Notes under the pieces: model-generated | Database searches by the model: none | What the model was told of the DNA's origin: nothing | Seen by the model: the letters and a program-made list of their open reading frames with translations, nothing else | Shown: positions 1 to 9,796 of the stretch, piece after piece | Layout of the letters: each line of letters begins with the position of its first letter | How positions within the stretch are numbered: position 1 is the stretch's first letter | From: Yoonia sp. BS5-3 | GTDB taxonomy: Bacteria > Pseudomonadota > Alphaproteobacteria > Rhodobacterales > Rhodobacteraceae | Direction: 5' to 3' | DNA length: 64,000 nt | NCBI RefSeq assembly: GCF_038069655.2 | Contig: NZ_CP150951.2 | Coordinates: forward strand, 2,878,001-2,942,000 | Program-made: the position numbers and the translations under genes

Positions 1-126
1 CCGCTGCAATGTGATGAACCCGCCGATTTCCGCACTTTCCGCTTGGGCCTGTTTGGTTTGGACAAGCTTTATGATGTGGATGGCACTTTGGCCCGGCTTG
101 TGCCGGTGCTAGACCGGGTGCTTTAG
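1..126 (+). CDS. C-terminal end of an aminotransferase-like protein (partial)
   Basis: The reading frame is open from the first base and ends at TAG 124-126, leaving 41 residues of a gene that begins outside the window. The tail, with FRLGLFGLDKLYDVDGTLAR, resembles the C-terminus of class V (alanine-glyoxylate type) PLP aminotransferases as I remember them. The catalytic part is not visible, so the family is only a suggestion. It converges on the ubiquinone hydroxylase gene with a gap of ten bases. Confidence 0.45.
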   Translation, partial: PLQCDEPADFRTFRLGLFGLDKLYDVDGTLARLVPVLDRVL

Positions 127-136
127 GGCGATTGCC

Positions 137-1327
137 TTAGCGCGCGCCCAGACCCAGTTCCATCAGGCCGTGCCGCATGGGACTGATGCCAAAGAGCGTC
201 TCAATCCCTTTGCGCCGTAGATCCTGCAATATCGGACTGCCTGCGATCGAAGCACGGTTGAGCGCGTCAATCCCTGCGACGCGCAGCCTGATATCGGGAT
301 GGCGCTGGCTTGCATAGGTATCCAGCATCTTTTGGCTGCCCAGCCGTCCGGGGCTGGCAACCGCGAGGTCCAGCAGACATGCCAAATCCTGCAGCGACAT
401 ATTCAGCCCCTGCGCCCCGATTGGGGGCATCACATGGGCGGCTTCGGATACAAGCGCGCAGCGCGGGCCGGTGATTGTATCGGCGATCTGGCTGATAATG
501 GGCCAAACGCTGCGACCCGTGACAAGCCGAAGCGGGCCGTAGGTGTCGGCGGCGCGTGCTGTTGCAGCGGCCTCAAACGCGGGAGCCGGTAGATCGGCCA
601 GCGCCTGCACTGCGGGCCCGTTATCCATCCAGACAACGGCAGAGCATGGTTTGCCGCAGTGATCGGGCAATGGCACCAGTGTGAAGGGCCCGCCTTGCTT
701 GTGAATTTCGGTGGAAATATTGCGATGCGGGGCGTCATGGGTGACTGCAAAGGTCAGGGCCTTTTGGCCGTAACGCGTTGTTTTCACGCCAATACCAGCG
801 CTTTTGCGCAGGGGTGATGCACGCCCATCGGCCCCGATCACCAGTTTTGCATCCACTTGGGCGCCATTGCTGAGCGTGACGATAGCGGTCTGCGTCCGGG
901 CCAGCATCCGGGCAAAGCCGGTGCCGGGCCGGAAATCGACATTGGGCAGGGCCGTCAGCCGCGCGACCATCTCGCGCCGCAATAGCCAGTTCGGCAGGTT
1001 CCAACCAAATGGCAGGTCCGAGATATCAGCGGCGTCAAAGTCGCGGATGACATGCGGCGTCGCGGCGGCATCGATGATCCGCATCACCTGGAGCGGGGTG
1101 GCATGTGGGGTGAGGGCGGCCCACAGTCCTGCGCGTTCCAGAAACGTCCGTGCGGGCTGTAAAAACGCGGTTGTGCGCAGATCAGAGCCGGGTGCGTCGG
1201 GGCTTGTCACCGGTGCCGCAGGATCGACGATGATGACGGAAAAGCCAGCCGTGCCAAAGGCCGCAGCGGCGGTCAGCCCGGCGACACCGCCGCCTGAAAT
1301 CAGGATATCTGTGGTTTCACGCTTCAT
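137..1327 (-). CDS. UbiH/UbiF-family FAD-dependent hydroxylase (ubiquinone biosynthesis)
   Basis: A 396-residue flavoprotein monooxygenase, the length expected for UbiH/UbiF/COQ6 proteins, which hydroxylate the ring of the ubiquinone precursor using FAD and NAD(P)H at the inner membrane. The N-terminal Rossmann motif ILISGGGVAGL lies at residues 8-18. A second FAD motif, VIGADGRASP, lies near residue 165. The C-terminal flavin motif reads SEAAHVMPPIGAQGLN, with SEAAH in place of the more usual GDAAH or GEAAH. ATG start at 1327. The HAD gene upstream on the same strand ends 38 bases away, so the two may be co-transcribed. Which ring position is hydroxylated cannot be read from sequence. Confidence 0.85.
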   Translation of the reverse strand: MKRETTDILISGGGVAGLTAAAAFGTAGFSVIIVDPAAPVTSPDAPGSDLRTTAFLQPARTFLERAGLWAALTPHATPLQVMRIIDAAATPHVIRDFDAADISDLPFGWNLPNWLLRREMVARLTALPNVDFRPGTGFARMLARTQTAIVTLSNGAQVDAKLVIGADGRASPLRKSAGIGVKTTRYGQKALTFAVTHDAPHRNISTEIHKQGGPFTLVPLPDHCGKPCSAVVWMDNGPAVQALADLPAPAFEAAATARAADTYGPLRLVTGRSVWPIISQIADTITGPRCALVSEAAHVMPPIGAQGLNMSLQDLACLLDLAVASPGRLGSQKMLDTYASQRHPDIRLRVAGIDALNRASIAGSPILQDLRRKGIETLFGISPMRHGLMELGLGAR

Positions 1328-1365
1328 ATGCCCCAGATAGGCCTGTTCGGTGCTTGCGAAAAGGG

Positions 1366-2013
1366 TTAGCGCGCCAGCTGCGACAAGAAAGCCGCCAGAT
1401 CATCGGTGTGATGATGGATGTGATCGGCCTGAGCCTGCTGCGGGTGCACATGTACCGTGCGCATCCCCAAGGCGTGGGGCACTTTGAGATTGCGCGGCTC
1501 ATCTTCAAACATGGCGCTGGATTTGGGCATAACCCCATCCTTGGCAAAGACCGTGTCAAAGGCGATCTGGGTCGGTTTTGGTTTGAAATCAGCATGTTCA
1601 ACCCCGTAAACCGCATCAAATTGCGCGGTCAGGTCGCGGGCGGCCAGGACCCGCTTGGCGTGGTTGCTCGACCCGTTTGTATAGACGATCTTGCGCCCCG
1701 GCAGGGCGGTCAGGGCGGTGCGCAGCTGATCACAAGGGGTCAGATGTGAAATGTCGATATCATGCACATCGGCCAGAAAATCATGGGGGTCGATGTCGTA
1801 ATGTTCCATCAAGCCAACCAGTGTCGACCCGTAGGCCTGCCAATAGTCCTGGCAAAGCGTATAGGCCGCGGGTTGATCCAACCCGGTGATGCGCTGCACA
1901 TAGGCCGAAAAACGGCTGTCCATAAGGCCGAACAGATCAGCAGATGGCGGATAAAGCGTGTTGTCGAGGTCAAAGACCCAGGTTTTCACATGGGCAAAAT
2001 ATGGTGCGATCAT
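1366..2013 (-). CDS. HAD-superfamily pyrimidine 5'-nucleotidase
   Basis: A 215-residue haloacid dehalogenase-type phosphatase. Motif I is FDLDNTLYP at residues 14-22, with the aspartate nucleophile D15 and acid/base D17. Motif II is YTNGS near residue 110. The motif III lysine is in the DFKPKP stretch and motif IV is MFEDEPRNL. The DNTLYP signature is typical of the SDT1/PHM8-like pyrimidine 5'-nucleotidase subgroup, which dephosphorylates UMP/CMP in the cytoplasm; substrate is inferred. ATG start at 2013. It is divergent from the GntR regulator, with about 100 bases between the two starts. Confidence 0.85.
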   Translation of the reverse strand: MIAPYFAHVKTWVFDLDNTLYPPSADLFGLMDSRFSAYVQRITGLDQPAAYTLCQDYWQAYGSTLVGLMEHYDIDPHDFLADVHDIDISHLTPCDQLRTALTALPGRKIVYTNGSSNHAKRVLAARDLTAQFDAVYGVEHADFKPKPTQIAFDTVFAKDGVMPKSSAMFEDEPRNLKVPHALGMRTVHVHPQQAQADHIHHHTDDLAAFLSQLAR

Positions 2014-2113
2014 GGGCGCAAGATAGGCGCGGGGGCAGGGGCATGCAATCGCTTTGGCTTGTGGCGCTTGGGGCAGACGCGTATGCTGCGCTGATCACAA
2101 GAGGTTCCACGCC

Positions 2114-2767
2114 ATGCAAGACCCCCGTGCCGCGCATAAAGATGCCTATACCCTCATTCTTGAGGCGATTGACAACCACACTTACACCCCCGGGGATCGG
2201 TTGGTTGAAAGCGAATTGGCTGAACGTTTCGGCGTCTCGCGCACACCGATCCGCGAGGCATTGCAGCGCCTTGAAACCCAATCGCTGCTGACGCGCGATG
2301 GCCGTTCGCTGATCGTCGCTTCGCTTGATCATACGCAATTGTCCGAACTTTACGTGGTGCGCGGCGAGCTTGAAGGGTTGGCGGCCCGGTTGGCGGCCCG
2401 CCATGCAGCACCTGAGGAAATCAAAGTGCTGCGCGATATGTTGGAAGAAGATCGCAAGTTGGTAGGAGATCCCGCTGCACTGAGCCGGGCGAACCGCCGC
2501 TTTCACAGCCAAATCCACCTTGCTTCGCATAACCGGTTTCTGATGCGCCAACTTGATTTGGTGCACCGGTCCATGGCGCTATTGGCGACTACATCGCTTG
2601 CCGCCGAGGGGCGCAGCGCTGAGACGCTGGAAGAACATAGCGTCATCGTTGCCGCGATTGAGGCCGGTGACGGGGACGCGGCAGACAAGGCGCTGCGCGA
2701 TCATATCTCAGAGGCCTATGTCACCCGTCTAAGACTGGACGCCCAAGCTGTTGAGGCGGCGCAGTAG
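2114..2767 (+). CDS. GntR-family transcriptional regulator (FCD domain)
   Basis: A 217-residue regulator with an N-terminal winged helix-turn-helix (SELAERFGVSRTPIREAL is the recognition region, about residues 30-50) and an all-helical FCD ligand-binding domain after about residue 75. An upstream in-frame start at 2054 exists. ATG 2114 is chosen because AAGAGG lies about ten bases before it and because the GntR fold starts immediately. The last 47 bases overlap the 3' end of the convergent glycosyltransferase gene. Its target is unknown; the divergent HAD gene is one candidate. Confidence 0.85.
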   Translation: MQDPRAAHKDAYTLILEAIDNHTYTPGDRLVESELAERFGVSRTPIREALQRLETQSLLTRDGRSLIVASLDHTQLSELYVVRGELEGLAARLAARHAAPEEIKVLRDMLEEDRKLVGDPAALSRANRRFHSQIHLASHNRFLMRQLDLVHRSMALLATTSLAAEGRSAETLEEHSVIVAAIEAGDGDAADKALRDHISEAYVTRLRLDAQAVEAAQ

Positions 2768-4634
2768 TTTTGGCGTGCCAGCCCTTTGGCAGCAACACAC
2801 CATGGGCGGTTTTATCCCAATAAAACGGCCTGCGCGCCAACTCCCAAAGCCCCTTATAGGCGGCCATTGCCCCCAGCGGAAAATAGAATTGCAGGGTGAG
2901 CGCCCATTTGATCAGCCAGGGTTTTTCCGCCTTGCGCAGACCTACGATTGCGGCGGCAAATCCCACCAATTCGGACAGTATGAAAAGCCCCGCCAAGGCC
3001 CAAAAGCCCCATGACGGCAGCAAGCCGCTGAGCGGATGCGAAAACCCAAAGGGTGAAAGCCAGAAGCTCCATAAAAGGGGCGCCAAGACGAATTGCGATA
3101 GCGTGCCCAGAAACAAAAGCTGCACCCCGAAGAACCGCCAGCCGCCCAGATCCTGCCAGAGCGCGCCGGGATCGCGCATATGCACCCCATAGGTGATCGC
3201 ATATCCCTTGAGCCAGCGAGAGCGCTGTTTGACCCATGGCCAGGCGCGGCCATTTGCCTCTTCCTCGGTGACGGTTTGGATCAATTCGGTGCGATAGCCA
3301 TGCCGGGCCAGCCGGACCCCAAGATCGGCATCCTCGGTCACGTTATGGGCATCCCATCCGCCCAATTCCTCAATCACGCCACGCCGGAAAAACAGGGTTG
3401 TTCCCCCCAGCGGGATGACCAGCCCCAGCCGTTGTAAGCCCGGCAGGATCACCCGAAACCAGCTGGCATATTCGATTGTAAAACAGCGGGTCAGCCAATT
3501 GGTGCCCGCGTTGTAATAGTCCAGCGTGCCTTGCAGGCAGGCCACCTCGGGCCCGTGTTTGGCAAAATGGTCCGCAACGATACGCAATTGATCGGGGGCG
3601 GGTGCATCTTCGGCATCCCAGATCCCGATGATGCTGCCGCGTGCGAAATCCAACGCGTAATTCAAGGCACGGGGTTTGGTTTTCACGGTCCCTTTGGGCA
3701 CGACAATTGCGCGCATCCAGGTCGGCAGGGTCGTGCGGCCCAGCGTGGCGCGTGTGGTCGTATCATCCGCCTCAAGCACAAGGCAAATATCCAAAAGCGC
3801 CCGGGGGTAATCGAGCGCTTTGAGCCGGGCAAGCAGATGCTCGGCGATGGCGGTTTCATTATAAAGCGGGACGAGCACGCTGATCACAGGCAGGCGGGCG
3901 GGGGTGACATTGGGGGCCGGAACGGGGCGTGTGCGCCAGCCGATAAAGGCCGCGACGGCCTTTAATGCGGTGGTCAGCACCAGCGTAATGATGGCCCAGC
4001 CGGTCAGCAGGGCGATAAAGGCCTGCGGCGCGAAGATGGATGCCAAAATGGCCGCCAGAAGGATTAAGATACCGACCCAAAGCGCGCGGCCTGGGTTCCA
4101 ATCGCGGCAGCTTTCTGAAGGCCGGACCTTGGTTTCTGCGGCTTCGACCAGCAGGTCACCGCAAAGCGTATTGATCGAGCGGTACAAATGTTCCCGCGTC
4201 GTGACTGCCATGCGAACCGGCCCAAAAATTGCGCGCAATGTGGCGCTGTGTTGGGAAAACCATTCGGGGCGTGTCGTCAGAACAATCGTTTCGCTGCCGA
4301 TCTGGCGCCAGGGCATGAGCCCGTTGCGCAGGCAGGATTGCGCCCCGTAACGCAGGATCAGGCTAAGATCGGGGCGCTGTTCGACCGGGTTGATCAATTG
4401 GGTTCCGGCCCGTTCCGCCAGAAGACCCGCAATTGAAAATTCGGGGACGTCAAAAGTGCGCCACAAAACATCATGAAGCGGCACCGCCTGCCGGCGGGCA
4501 ATCTGCCGTGCCTCTGCCGCGTCCTGCGGTGTCAGCAGACCGTCATGGATCAGCTCTGTGGTCAGATCATCATGATCGACCACAGGCAACCTGCGCGCAT
4601 CACCGTCGCTTATCTGATCGCCGAAATGCAACAT
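2721..4634 (-). CDS. Membrane glycosyltransferase family 2 with N-terminal MshEN-like domain
   Basis: A 637-residue protein. Residues about 25-135 resemble the MshEN/GSPII_E N-terminal domain found in type II secretion ATPases. Hydrophobic segments follow near residues 185-240. A GT2 catalytic domain comes next, with ISVLVPLYNE, the DAEDAPAP acidic motif, TEDADLGVRLARHGY, and QRSRWLKGY, which carries the QxxRW signature of processive beta-glycosyltransferases such as cellulose synthase. Several membrane segments close the protein. It probably polymerises or transfers a surface sugar at the inner membrane; the sugar is not predictable. Its 3' end overlaps the GntR gene tail-to-tail by 47 bases. 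Confidence 0.85.
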   Translation of the reverse strand: MLHFGDQISDGDARRLPVVDHDDLTTELIHDGLLTPQDAAEARQIARRQAVPLHDVLWRTFDVPEFSIAGLLAERAGTQLINPVEQRPDLSLILRYGAQSCLRNGLMPWRQIGSETIVLTTRPEWFSQHSATLRAIFGPVRMAVTTREHLYRSINTLCGDLLVEAAETKVRPSESCRDWNPGRALWVGILILLAAILASIFAPQAFIALLTGWAIITLVLTTALKAVAAFIGWRTRPVPAPNVTPARLPVISVLVPLYNETAIAEHLLARLKALDYPRALLDICLVLEADDTTTRATLGRTTLPTWMRAIVVPKGTVKTKPRALNYALDFARGSIIGIWDAEDAPAPDQLRIVADHFAKHGPEVACLQGTLDYYNAGTNWLTRCFTIEYASWFRVILPGLQRLGLVIPLGGTTLFFRRGVIEELGGWDAHNVTEDADLGVRLARHGYRTELIQTVTEEEANGRAWPWVKQRSRWLKGYAITYGVHMRDPGALWQDLGGWRFFGVQLLFLGTLSQFVLAPLLWSFWLSPFGFSHPLSGLLPSWGFWALAGLFILSELVGFAAAIVGLRKAEKPWLIKWALTLQFYFPLGAMAAYKGLWELARRPFYWDKTAHGVLLPKGWHAKTTAPPQQLGRPVLDG

Positions 4635-4713
4635 ACGAACCCTAAAACCCAGCCGGCAAAGGATCGTATAGCTTGGTTAAGCAAGAGTTAAACCGCTAGG
4701 AGACACTGGTCTT

Positions 4714-5871
4714 TTAGGAGACACTGGCCTTTTTCGCCTTGTCCATGGCATCGGCAAAGCGCTCAAACAGATAATAGCTGTCTTGTGGGCCGGGGCTTGC
4801 CTCGGGATGATATTGCACACTGAAGACTGGACGCCCCTCAAGCCGGATACCGCAATTGCTGCCGTCAAACAAAGACACATGGGTTTCGACTACACCGGCC
4901 GGCAGGCTTTGCGCATCCACCGCAAAGCCGTGATTCATTGATGTGATCTCAACCTTGCCGGTTTCCTTGTCTTTGACCGGATGGTTCGCCCCATGGTGGC
5001 CGTGGTTCATCTTAACCGTTTTGGCCCCCAGCGCTAGGGCGAGCATTTGGTGCCCCAGGCAAATCCCAAAGACCGGGATATCGGTGTCCAGAACGCCCTT
5101 GATCATCGGCACAGCATAAGCGCCCGTTGCCGCCGGGTCGCCAGGACCGTTGGACAGGAAGACCCCATCGGGGTTCAAGGCCAGCACGTCTTCAGCGGTG
5201 GCCGTCGCGGGCAGCACAGTGACATCGCATCCGGCACTGGCCAGGCAGCGCAGGATGTTCCGCTTGGCGCCATAATCAATGGCAACGACCTTGAATTTGG
5301 GGTCCGTTTGGCGCGGATAGCCATCCGGCCAGGCCCACCGCATTTCATCCCAGTGGTACGACTGGGCGCAGGTGACGTCTTTGGCCAGGTCGAGCCCTTC
5401 AAGCCCTTGGAAAGCCCGGGCTTTTTGGACCAGCTTTTCGATGTCGAAATTGCCATCGGGGTCATGGGCAAGCGCCACATGCGGGGCGCCTTGCTGGCGG
5501 ATCGCGCGGGTCAGACGCCGTGTGTCAACACCGCCCATCCCGATCCGGTCGCGGCTGACCAGCCAGTCCGTCAATTCCTGTGTTGCCCGCCAGTTTGAGG
5601 CAAGGGTCGGGTCCCATTTGACGATCATGCCTGCGGCAAACGGATCGGCAGTTTCGTCATCCTCGGGGGTGACACCGGTATTGCCGATATGGGGGAAGGT
5701 GAAGGTAACGACCTGTCCGGCATAGGACGGATCGGTCATGATTTCCTGATAGCCGGTCATGGCGGTGTTGAAACACAGCTCAGCCACGGTTTCGCCGGTT
5801 GCACCAAAGCCGACCCCATAGAAGATCGTGCCATCCGCGAGGGCCAGACAGGCGGTCGGTTTCTGCGTCAT
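4714..5871 (-). CDS. carA: Carbamoyl-phosphate synthase small subunit
   Basis: A 385-residue glutaminase subunit that supplies ammonia to CarB for carbamoyl phosphate, feeding pyrimidine and arginine synthesis. The N-terminal CarA domain (LALADGTIFYGVGFG, then TGYQEIMTDPSYAGQVVTFT) is followed by a class I glutamine amidotransferase domain with the nucleophile elbow FGICLGHQML and the HPEASPGPQD histidine region. The frame is open up to 6000, but ATG 5871 is preferred because GAGGA sits nine bases upstream and homology begins there. No carB lies in this window, so the subunits are encoded apart. Confidence 0.96.
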   Translation of the reverse strand: MTQKPTACLALADGTIFYGVGFGATGETVAELCFNTAMTGYQEIMTDPSYAGQVVTFTFPHIGNTGVTPEDDETADPFAAGMIVKWDPTLASNWRATQELTDWLVSRDRIGMGGVDTRRLTRAIRQQGAPHVALAHDPDGNFDIEKLVQKARAFQGLEGLDLAKDVTCAQSYHWDEMRWAWPDGYPRQTDPKFKVVAIDYGAKRNILRCLASAGCDVTVLPATATAEDVLALNPDGVFLSNGPGDPAATGAYAVPMIKGVLDTDIPVFGICLGHQMLALALGAKTVKMNHGHHGANHPVKDKETGKVEITSMNHGFAVDAQSLPAGVVETHVSLFDGSNCGIRLEGRPVFSVQYHPEASPGPQDSYYLFERFADAMDKAKKASVS

Positions 5872-6045
5872 TGCGGGATCCTCAATTTGCCAAATTGGCC
5901 CGGGTTTAAGGGGGCTGGCGGGCAGGGTCAAGGCGCAGATGTCTGCCTTGCAAACAAGGCTGACCCGACGCAAGGGGCGCTTGTCACTGGGCGGCGGCAC
6001 AGGTAAGCTGAGGTTTCGTTTGACGGGACAGAACGGAACAGATCA

Positions 6046-6507
6046 ATGGACATGCGCGACCGGGTCAATGCGGCCCTCAAGGATGCGATGAAGGCGAAAG
6101 AGGCTGATCGCCTTTCAACTTTGCGGCTGATCAATGCCGCAATCAAAGACAAGGATATCGCGCTGCGCGGCTCGGATAGCGAGGCAAGCGGTGTCGGCGA
6201 TGCCGATGTGCTGACGATCATGGGCCGTATGGTCAAACAGCGCCAGGAAAGCGCACGCGCCTATGAAGAGGGCGGGCGGCTGGAACTGGCTGAAAAAGAG
6301 TTGGCTGAGATCAAGATCATCGAAGAATTCCTGCCCCGGCAATTGGATGCCGATGAAACCTCGGCTGCTGTTGATACTGCGATTGCGCAGGTTGGCGCAT
6401 CCAGCATTCGGGATATGGGCAAGGTCATGGCCGCGCTAAAGGGCGAATATACCGGCCGGATGGATTTCGGAAAAGTCGGGCCGATGGTCAAGACAAAGCT
6501 GGGGTAA
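6046..6507 (+). CDS. GatB/YqeY domain-containing protein
   Basis: A 153-residue protein matching the whole YqeY family: MRDRVNAALKDAMKAKEADRLSTLRLINAAIKD at the start, EIKIIEEFLPRQL in the middle, and a C-terminal KGEYTGRMDFGKVGPMVK segment like the tail of GatB. The family is widespread, and a role in charged-tRNA metabolism has been proposed from the GatB resemblance. It is divergent from carA, with about 170 bases between starts. The start could also be the ATG at 6052. Confidence 0.9.
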   Translation: MDMRDRVNAALKDAMKAKEADRLSTLRLINAAIKDKDIALRGSDSEASGVGDADVLTIMGRMVKQRQESARAYEEGGRLELAEKELAEIKIIEEFLPRQLDADETSAAVDTAIAQVGASSIRDMGKVMAALKGEYTGRMDFGKVGPMVKTKLG

Positions 6508-6544
6508 GGTTATGCAAGATGGGTTCAAAGCCTATCTTACGTGG

Positions 6545-7036
6545 CTAAACGGGTCGTAGCGCCCGTTTGAGATCGTCGTAAAGTGCAAGCCGCTCAGCCG
6601 CATCGAGAAACGCGCCGATCTCAACCTCGCGGTCGCCGCCTCGCAAGGTGATATAGTTTTCAACCGGACCGCCTTTGGGGTGCATATGCACGGTCACCCA
6701 ATACCGATTGGCTTTCCATTCCTGCCGGTCCCCGGTCGGATTATGCCGGACCAGGGCGGCCTGCGTTTCGCCCACGGTAAATTCTTCCAAAATCTCGCCC
6801 CTCCGGTAGCTGACATGCAGGGCGAACCACAGGCCGGCGATCATCATCGCAAAAAACGGCAGCAGCGCCCAAAGGACTGCAGTGCCCAGTACAGTGATCA
6901 GCGGCAGGCTAACGAGCAGCGCGGTAGCCCCGATGAACAGGACAAAATCCTTGCGCAAAAGCGATCTGTAAGGCCAAAGGCTCAGCTGCCATTGGGGGGC
7001 TGCATCCGGCTGTTTCGGTGACCATTCGTAAGGCAT
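6545..7036 (-). CDS. DUF2244 domain-containing membrane protein
   Basis: A 163-residue protein with two hydrophobic segments (about residues 33-72: FVLFIGATALLVSLPLI and ALLPFFAMMIAGLWFAL) between an aromatic N-terminal stretch (WQLSLWPYRSL) and a soluble C-terminal half with WVTVHMHPKGG. This is the DUF2244 pattern. The family occurs in alphaproteobacteria, often near cytochrome oxidase genes, and ctaD lies about 1.1 kb away on the same strand. No biochemical function is known to me. Confidence 0.8.
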   Translation of the reverse strand: MPYEWSPKQPDAAPQWQLSLWPYRSLLRKDFVLFIGATALLVSLPLITVLGTAVLWALLPFFAMMIAGLWFALHVSYRRGEILEEFTVGETQAALVRHNPTGDRQEWKANRYWVTVHMHPKGGPVENYITLRGGDREVEIGAFLDAAERLALYDDLKRALRPV

Positions 7037-7102
7037 ACGGGTTCTTACGCCAAAGCAGTAACGCAGGACATGCGTGTTCCTGTCGCGGATGTGGGCTTTA
7101 CC

Positions 7103-7993
7103 CTAGGGCGCGATGCCTGTCCCCGACCCGTTTTCCAGCCAATCCCGATCTGAGGCTGTCAGTTGCGCATCCATCATGTGATCATATGCGGTCAGTTCTT
7201 GATCGCTCAGCTTGCCGCGCCAGGTCCCGTGTGTGCCACTGTGAAAGAACGCCGAATCCGATTTGAAAAAGCCCCGCCCGCCCGCAGGCGCGTAGCGCGC
7301 GGCGTGCTGTTTCATATGGTCAAAGCCAGCGGCCTGCACCAATGCAGCCATTGTGTCTGTGTCATGGGAAACATCCAGCAGGCCCGCGAGTTTGCTGAAA
7401 ACCCCCGGCAGATCCCGTTTCATATCCGCATAATGTATCAGCGTGACATTGGGCCGCGCATCCCGCGCCTTGGCCGCTTTGTAGTGCCGCAGCAGATGGG
7501 CCAGGGGCAGGGCGTCGCAATCATCGCCCGCCGCCTGACCATTGAGAAAATGATGAAATGCGGCGGTGCCTGTTTCATCTGCGGGGTACCAGTTCTTAAA
7601 TAACGGCATCTGAATATTTGCCACATGCCGCCGAAAGGAAAAATGCGCATCAAGCGGGTGACGAAAGACGCAGATGTAATGCGCCTGTTCATCAATGGGC
7701 AAACCGTCCAAAGGTGTATGGCTTTTCATGCTGCGCCGCTCGGACATGGCCGCAAGCCGCCCGGCCAGTTCGGTGATGTCCCTGTGTTTGATATCGACCC
7801 AAGGCATGTTGGTTGAAATATCGGGCGCAATATCCGGATCACCCGAAAGCAATAGCGCCACAATCGTTTGCATCCAGGTCGTACCGCATTTGGGCGGCGT
7901 CACGACAAACACGTCATCGGGCCGGATGGTGATCTGGTCCCAGCGGCTGCTATCGGTCAGCGGGCCAAGATAGTGTTGTCGGCTTGTCATCAT
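7103..7993 (-). CDS. Sulfotransferase domain protein
   Basis: A 296-residue sulfotransferase_1-type protein. The PAPS-binding 5'-phosphosulfate loop is TPPKCGTTWMQTI near residues 31-43. The 3'-phosphate region is CVFRHPLDAHFSFRRH in the middle. Such enzymes transfer sulfate from PAPS to small molecules or glycans; the acceptor is unknown. A GTG start at 8005 is possible. ATG 7993 is chosen because GGTGGAG ends six bases before it. It sits between ctaD and the DUF2244 gene, and is separated from ctaD by that gene's terminator. Confidence 0.85.
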   Translation of the reverse strand: MMTSRQHYLGPLTDSSRWDQITIRPDDVFVVTPPKCGTTWMQTIVALLLSGDPDIAPDISTNMPWVDIKHRDITELAGRLAAMSERRSMKSHTPLDGLPIDEQAHYICVFRHPLDAHFSFRRHVANIQMPLFKNWYPADETGTAAFHHFLNGQAAGDDCDALPLAHLLRHYKAAKARDARPNVTLIHYADMKRDLPGVFSKLAGLLDVSHDTDTMAALVQAAGFDHMKQHAARYAPAGGRGFFKSDSAFFHSGTHGTWRGKLSDQELTAYDHMMDAQLTASDRDWLENGSGTGIAP

Positions 7994-8073
7994 GAAATGC
8001 TCCACCTCTTATCGCCCTATAGAAAAGCGGCTGTTGGGGCAAAACGCAACAGTGCGAGGGAGGGGAAAACAAA

Positions 8074-8101
8074 AAGCCCCGCCAAATTATTGGCAGGGCT
8101 T
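8074..8101 (-). terminator. Rho-independent terminator of ctaD
   Basis: Read on the minus strand, a 12-bp stem (AAGCCCTGCCAA pairing through one U-G wobble with TTGGCGGGGCTT) has a four-base loop and is followed by TTTTGTTTT. It lies 22 bases after the ctaD stop. Confidence 0.85.
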
Positions 8102-8122
8102 CTTGTTTTGGATTGCAATGGC

Positions 8123-9796
8123 TTAGTGAGCCGGTTGCTTGTCCCAATCTTCCTGCTTTGGCAGGATTTCAAATGTATGCTCTGGCGGTGGGCTGGGCAG
8201 CGTCCACTCAAGCGTATCGGCATACTCGTTCCACGGGTTGCTTTCGGTCACACGTTTGCCTTTGGTCAGGGTCCAGACCATCACGCCGATGAAGAACACG
8301 AATGACGCGAAGGACAGGAAAGCACCCCAGCTTGAGACATAGTTCCAGGTCGCAAATGCCTCTGGATAGTCGATGTAGCGGCGCGGCATGCCCTGACGGC
8401 CCAAGAAGTGCTGTGGGAAGAATGTCAGGTTCGCACCGATGAACATCGCCCAGAAATGCAGCTTGGCCGCCCATTCAGGATACATCCGCCCAGCCATTTT
8501 TGGCAGGTAGAAATAGATACCTGCGAAAATCGCGAAGACCGCCCCAAGCGACATCACATAGTGGAAATGCGCAACCACGTAATAGGTGTCGTGATAGACC
8601 CGGTCGACGCCTGCCTGTGACAGCACGATACCGGTGACACCGCCCACGGTGAACAGGAACAAGAAGCCAAAGGCCCAAAGCATCGGTGCCCGAAACTCAA
8701 CCGAGCCGCCCCACATCGTGGCAATCCATGAGAAGATTTTCACCCCTGTTGGTACCGCGATCACCATCGTGGCCAGCATGAAGTAAGACTGCTGTGTCAG
8801 CGACATGCCCACGGTGTACATGTGGTGCGCCCAGACGACGAAGCCCAACACCCCGATGGCAACCATCGCATAGACCATTGGCAGATAGCCAAAGATCGGC
8901 TTACGGCTGAACGTGGCGATCACGTGGCTGATGATCCCAAAGCCGGGGATGATGATGATGTACACTTCGGGGTGACCAAAGAACCACAGGATGTGCTGGT
9001 AAAGGATCGGATCGCCGCCTTGCTCAGGCTGGAAAAAGCCGAAGCCAAAGTTGCGGTCCATCAAAAGCATGGTGATCGCACCGGCCAGCACGGGCAGGGC
9101 CAGAAGGATCAGCCACGCCGTCACGAAGATTGACCAAGCGAAAAGCGGCACCTTGTGCAAGGTCATGCCGGGCGCACGCATGTTCAGGAAGGTCGTAATC
9201 ATATTGATCGCGCCGAGGATCGATGAGGCCCCCGATAGGTGAACCGCAAAGATTGCCAGATCCATCGACATCCCACCTTCGCTGGTTGAAAGTGGTGGGT
9301 AAAGCACCCAGCCAACGCCTGAGCCAAGCTGCCCGTTGCCGCCGGGGGCCAACATTGACGCGACGCCCAGTGCAGCACCGGCGGTGAACATCCAGTAGGA
9401 CAAGTTGTTCAGACGTGGGAACGCCATGTCTGGCGCGCCGATCTGCAAGGGCATGAAATAGTTACCAAAACCGCCGAACAAGGCCGGGATCACGACGAAG
9501 AACATCATCAAGACGCCGTGGTAGGTGATCAACACGTTCCACAAATGACCGTTTGGCGTACAGGGCGATGATGCGTCCGCGAACATGCGGGCGCCTTCGA
9601 GGCACATATACTGCACGCCGGGGTTCATCAGTTCGAGCCGCATGTAGACAGTGAAGGCGACCGAAATGAAACCAAGAGCACCTGCGGTGAACAGGTACAA
9701 AATTCCGATATCCTTATGATTTGTCGACATAAACCAGCGGGTGAAAAAGCCCCGCTCGTCCTCATGTGCGTCGCCGTGGATGGCTGCGTCGGCCAT
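8123..9796 (-). CDS. ctaD: Cytochrome c oxidase subunit I (aa3 type)
   Basis: A 557-residue, twelve-helix haem-copper oxidase subunit that reduces oxygen to water in the inner membrane. The low-spin haem ligand is in [10 protein letters not shown]. The CuB histidine and cross-linked tyrosine are in [17 protein letters not shown], the CuB pair in [10 protein letters not shown], and the haem a3/a ligands in [17 protein letters not shown] 9796 is preferred over the upstream frame because AGGAGA lies six bases before it and MADAAIHG starts the usual N-terminus. The gene stands alone here: no ctaC or ctaE is in the window. Confidence 0.97.
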   Translation of the reverse strand: MADAAIHGDAHEDERGFFTRWFMSTNHKDIGILYLFTAGALGFISVAFTVYMRLELMNPGVQYMCLEGARMFADASSPCTPNGHLWNVLITYHGVLMMFFVVIPALFGGFGNYFMPLQIGAPDMAFPRLNNLSYWMFTAGAALGVASMLAPGGNGQLGSGVGWVLYPPLSTSEGGMSMDLAIFAVHLSGASSILGAINMITTFLNMRAPGMTLHKVPLFAWSIFVTAWLILLALPVLAGAITMLLMDRNFGFGFFQPEQGGDPILYQHILWFFGHPEVYIIIIPGFGIISHVIATFSRKPIFGYLPMVYAMVAIGVLGFVVWAHHMYTVGMSLTQQSYFMLATMVIAVPTGVKIFSWIATMWGGSVEFRAPMLWAFGFLFLFTVGGVTGIVLSQAGVDRVYHDTYYVVAHFHYVMSLGAVFAIFAGIYFYLPKMAGRMYPEWAAKLHFWAMFIGANLTFFPQHFLGRQGMPRRYIDYPEAFATWNYVSSWGAFLSFASFVFFIGVMVWTLTKGKRVTESNPWNEYADTLEWTLPSPPPEHTFEILPKQEDWDKQPAH

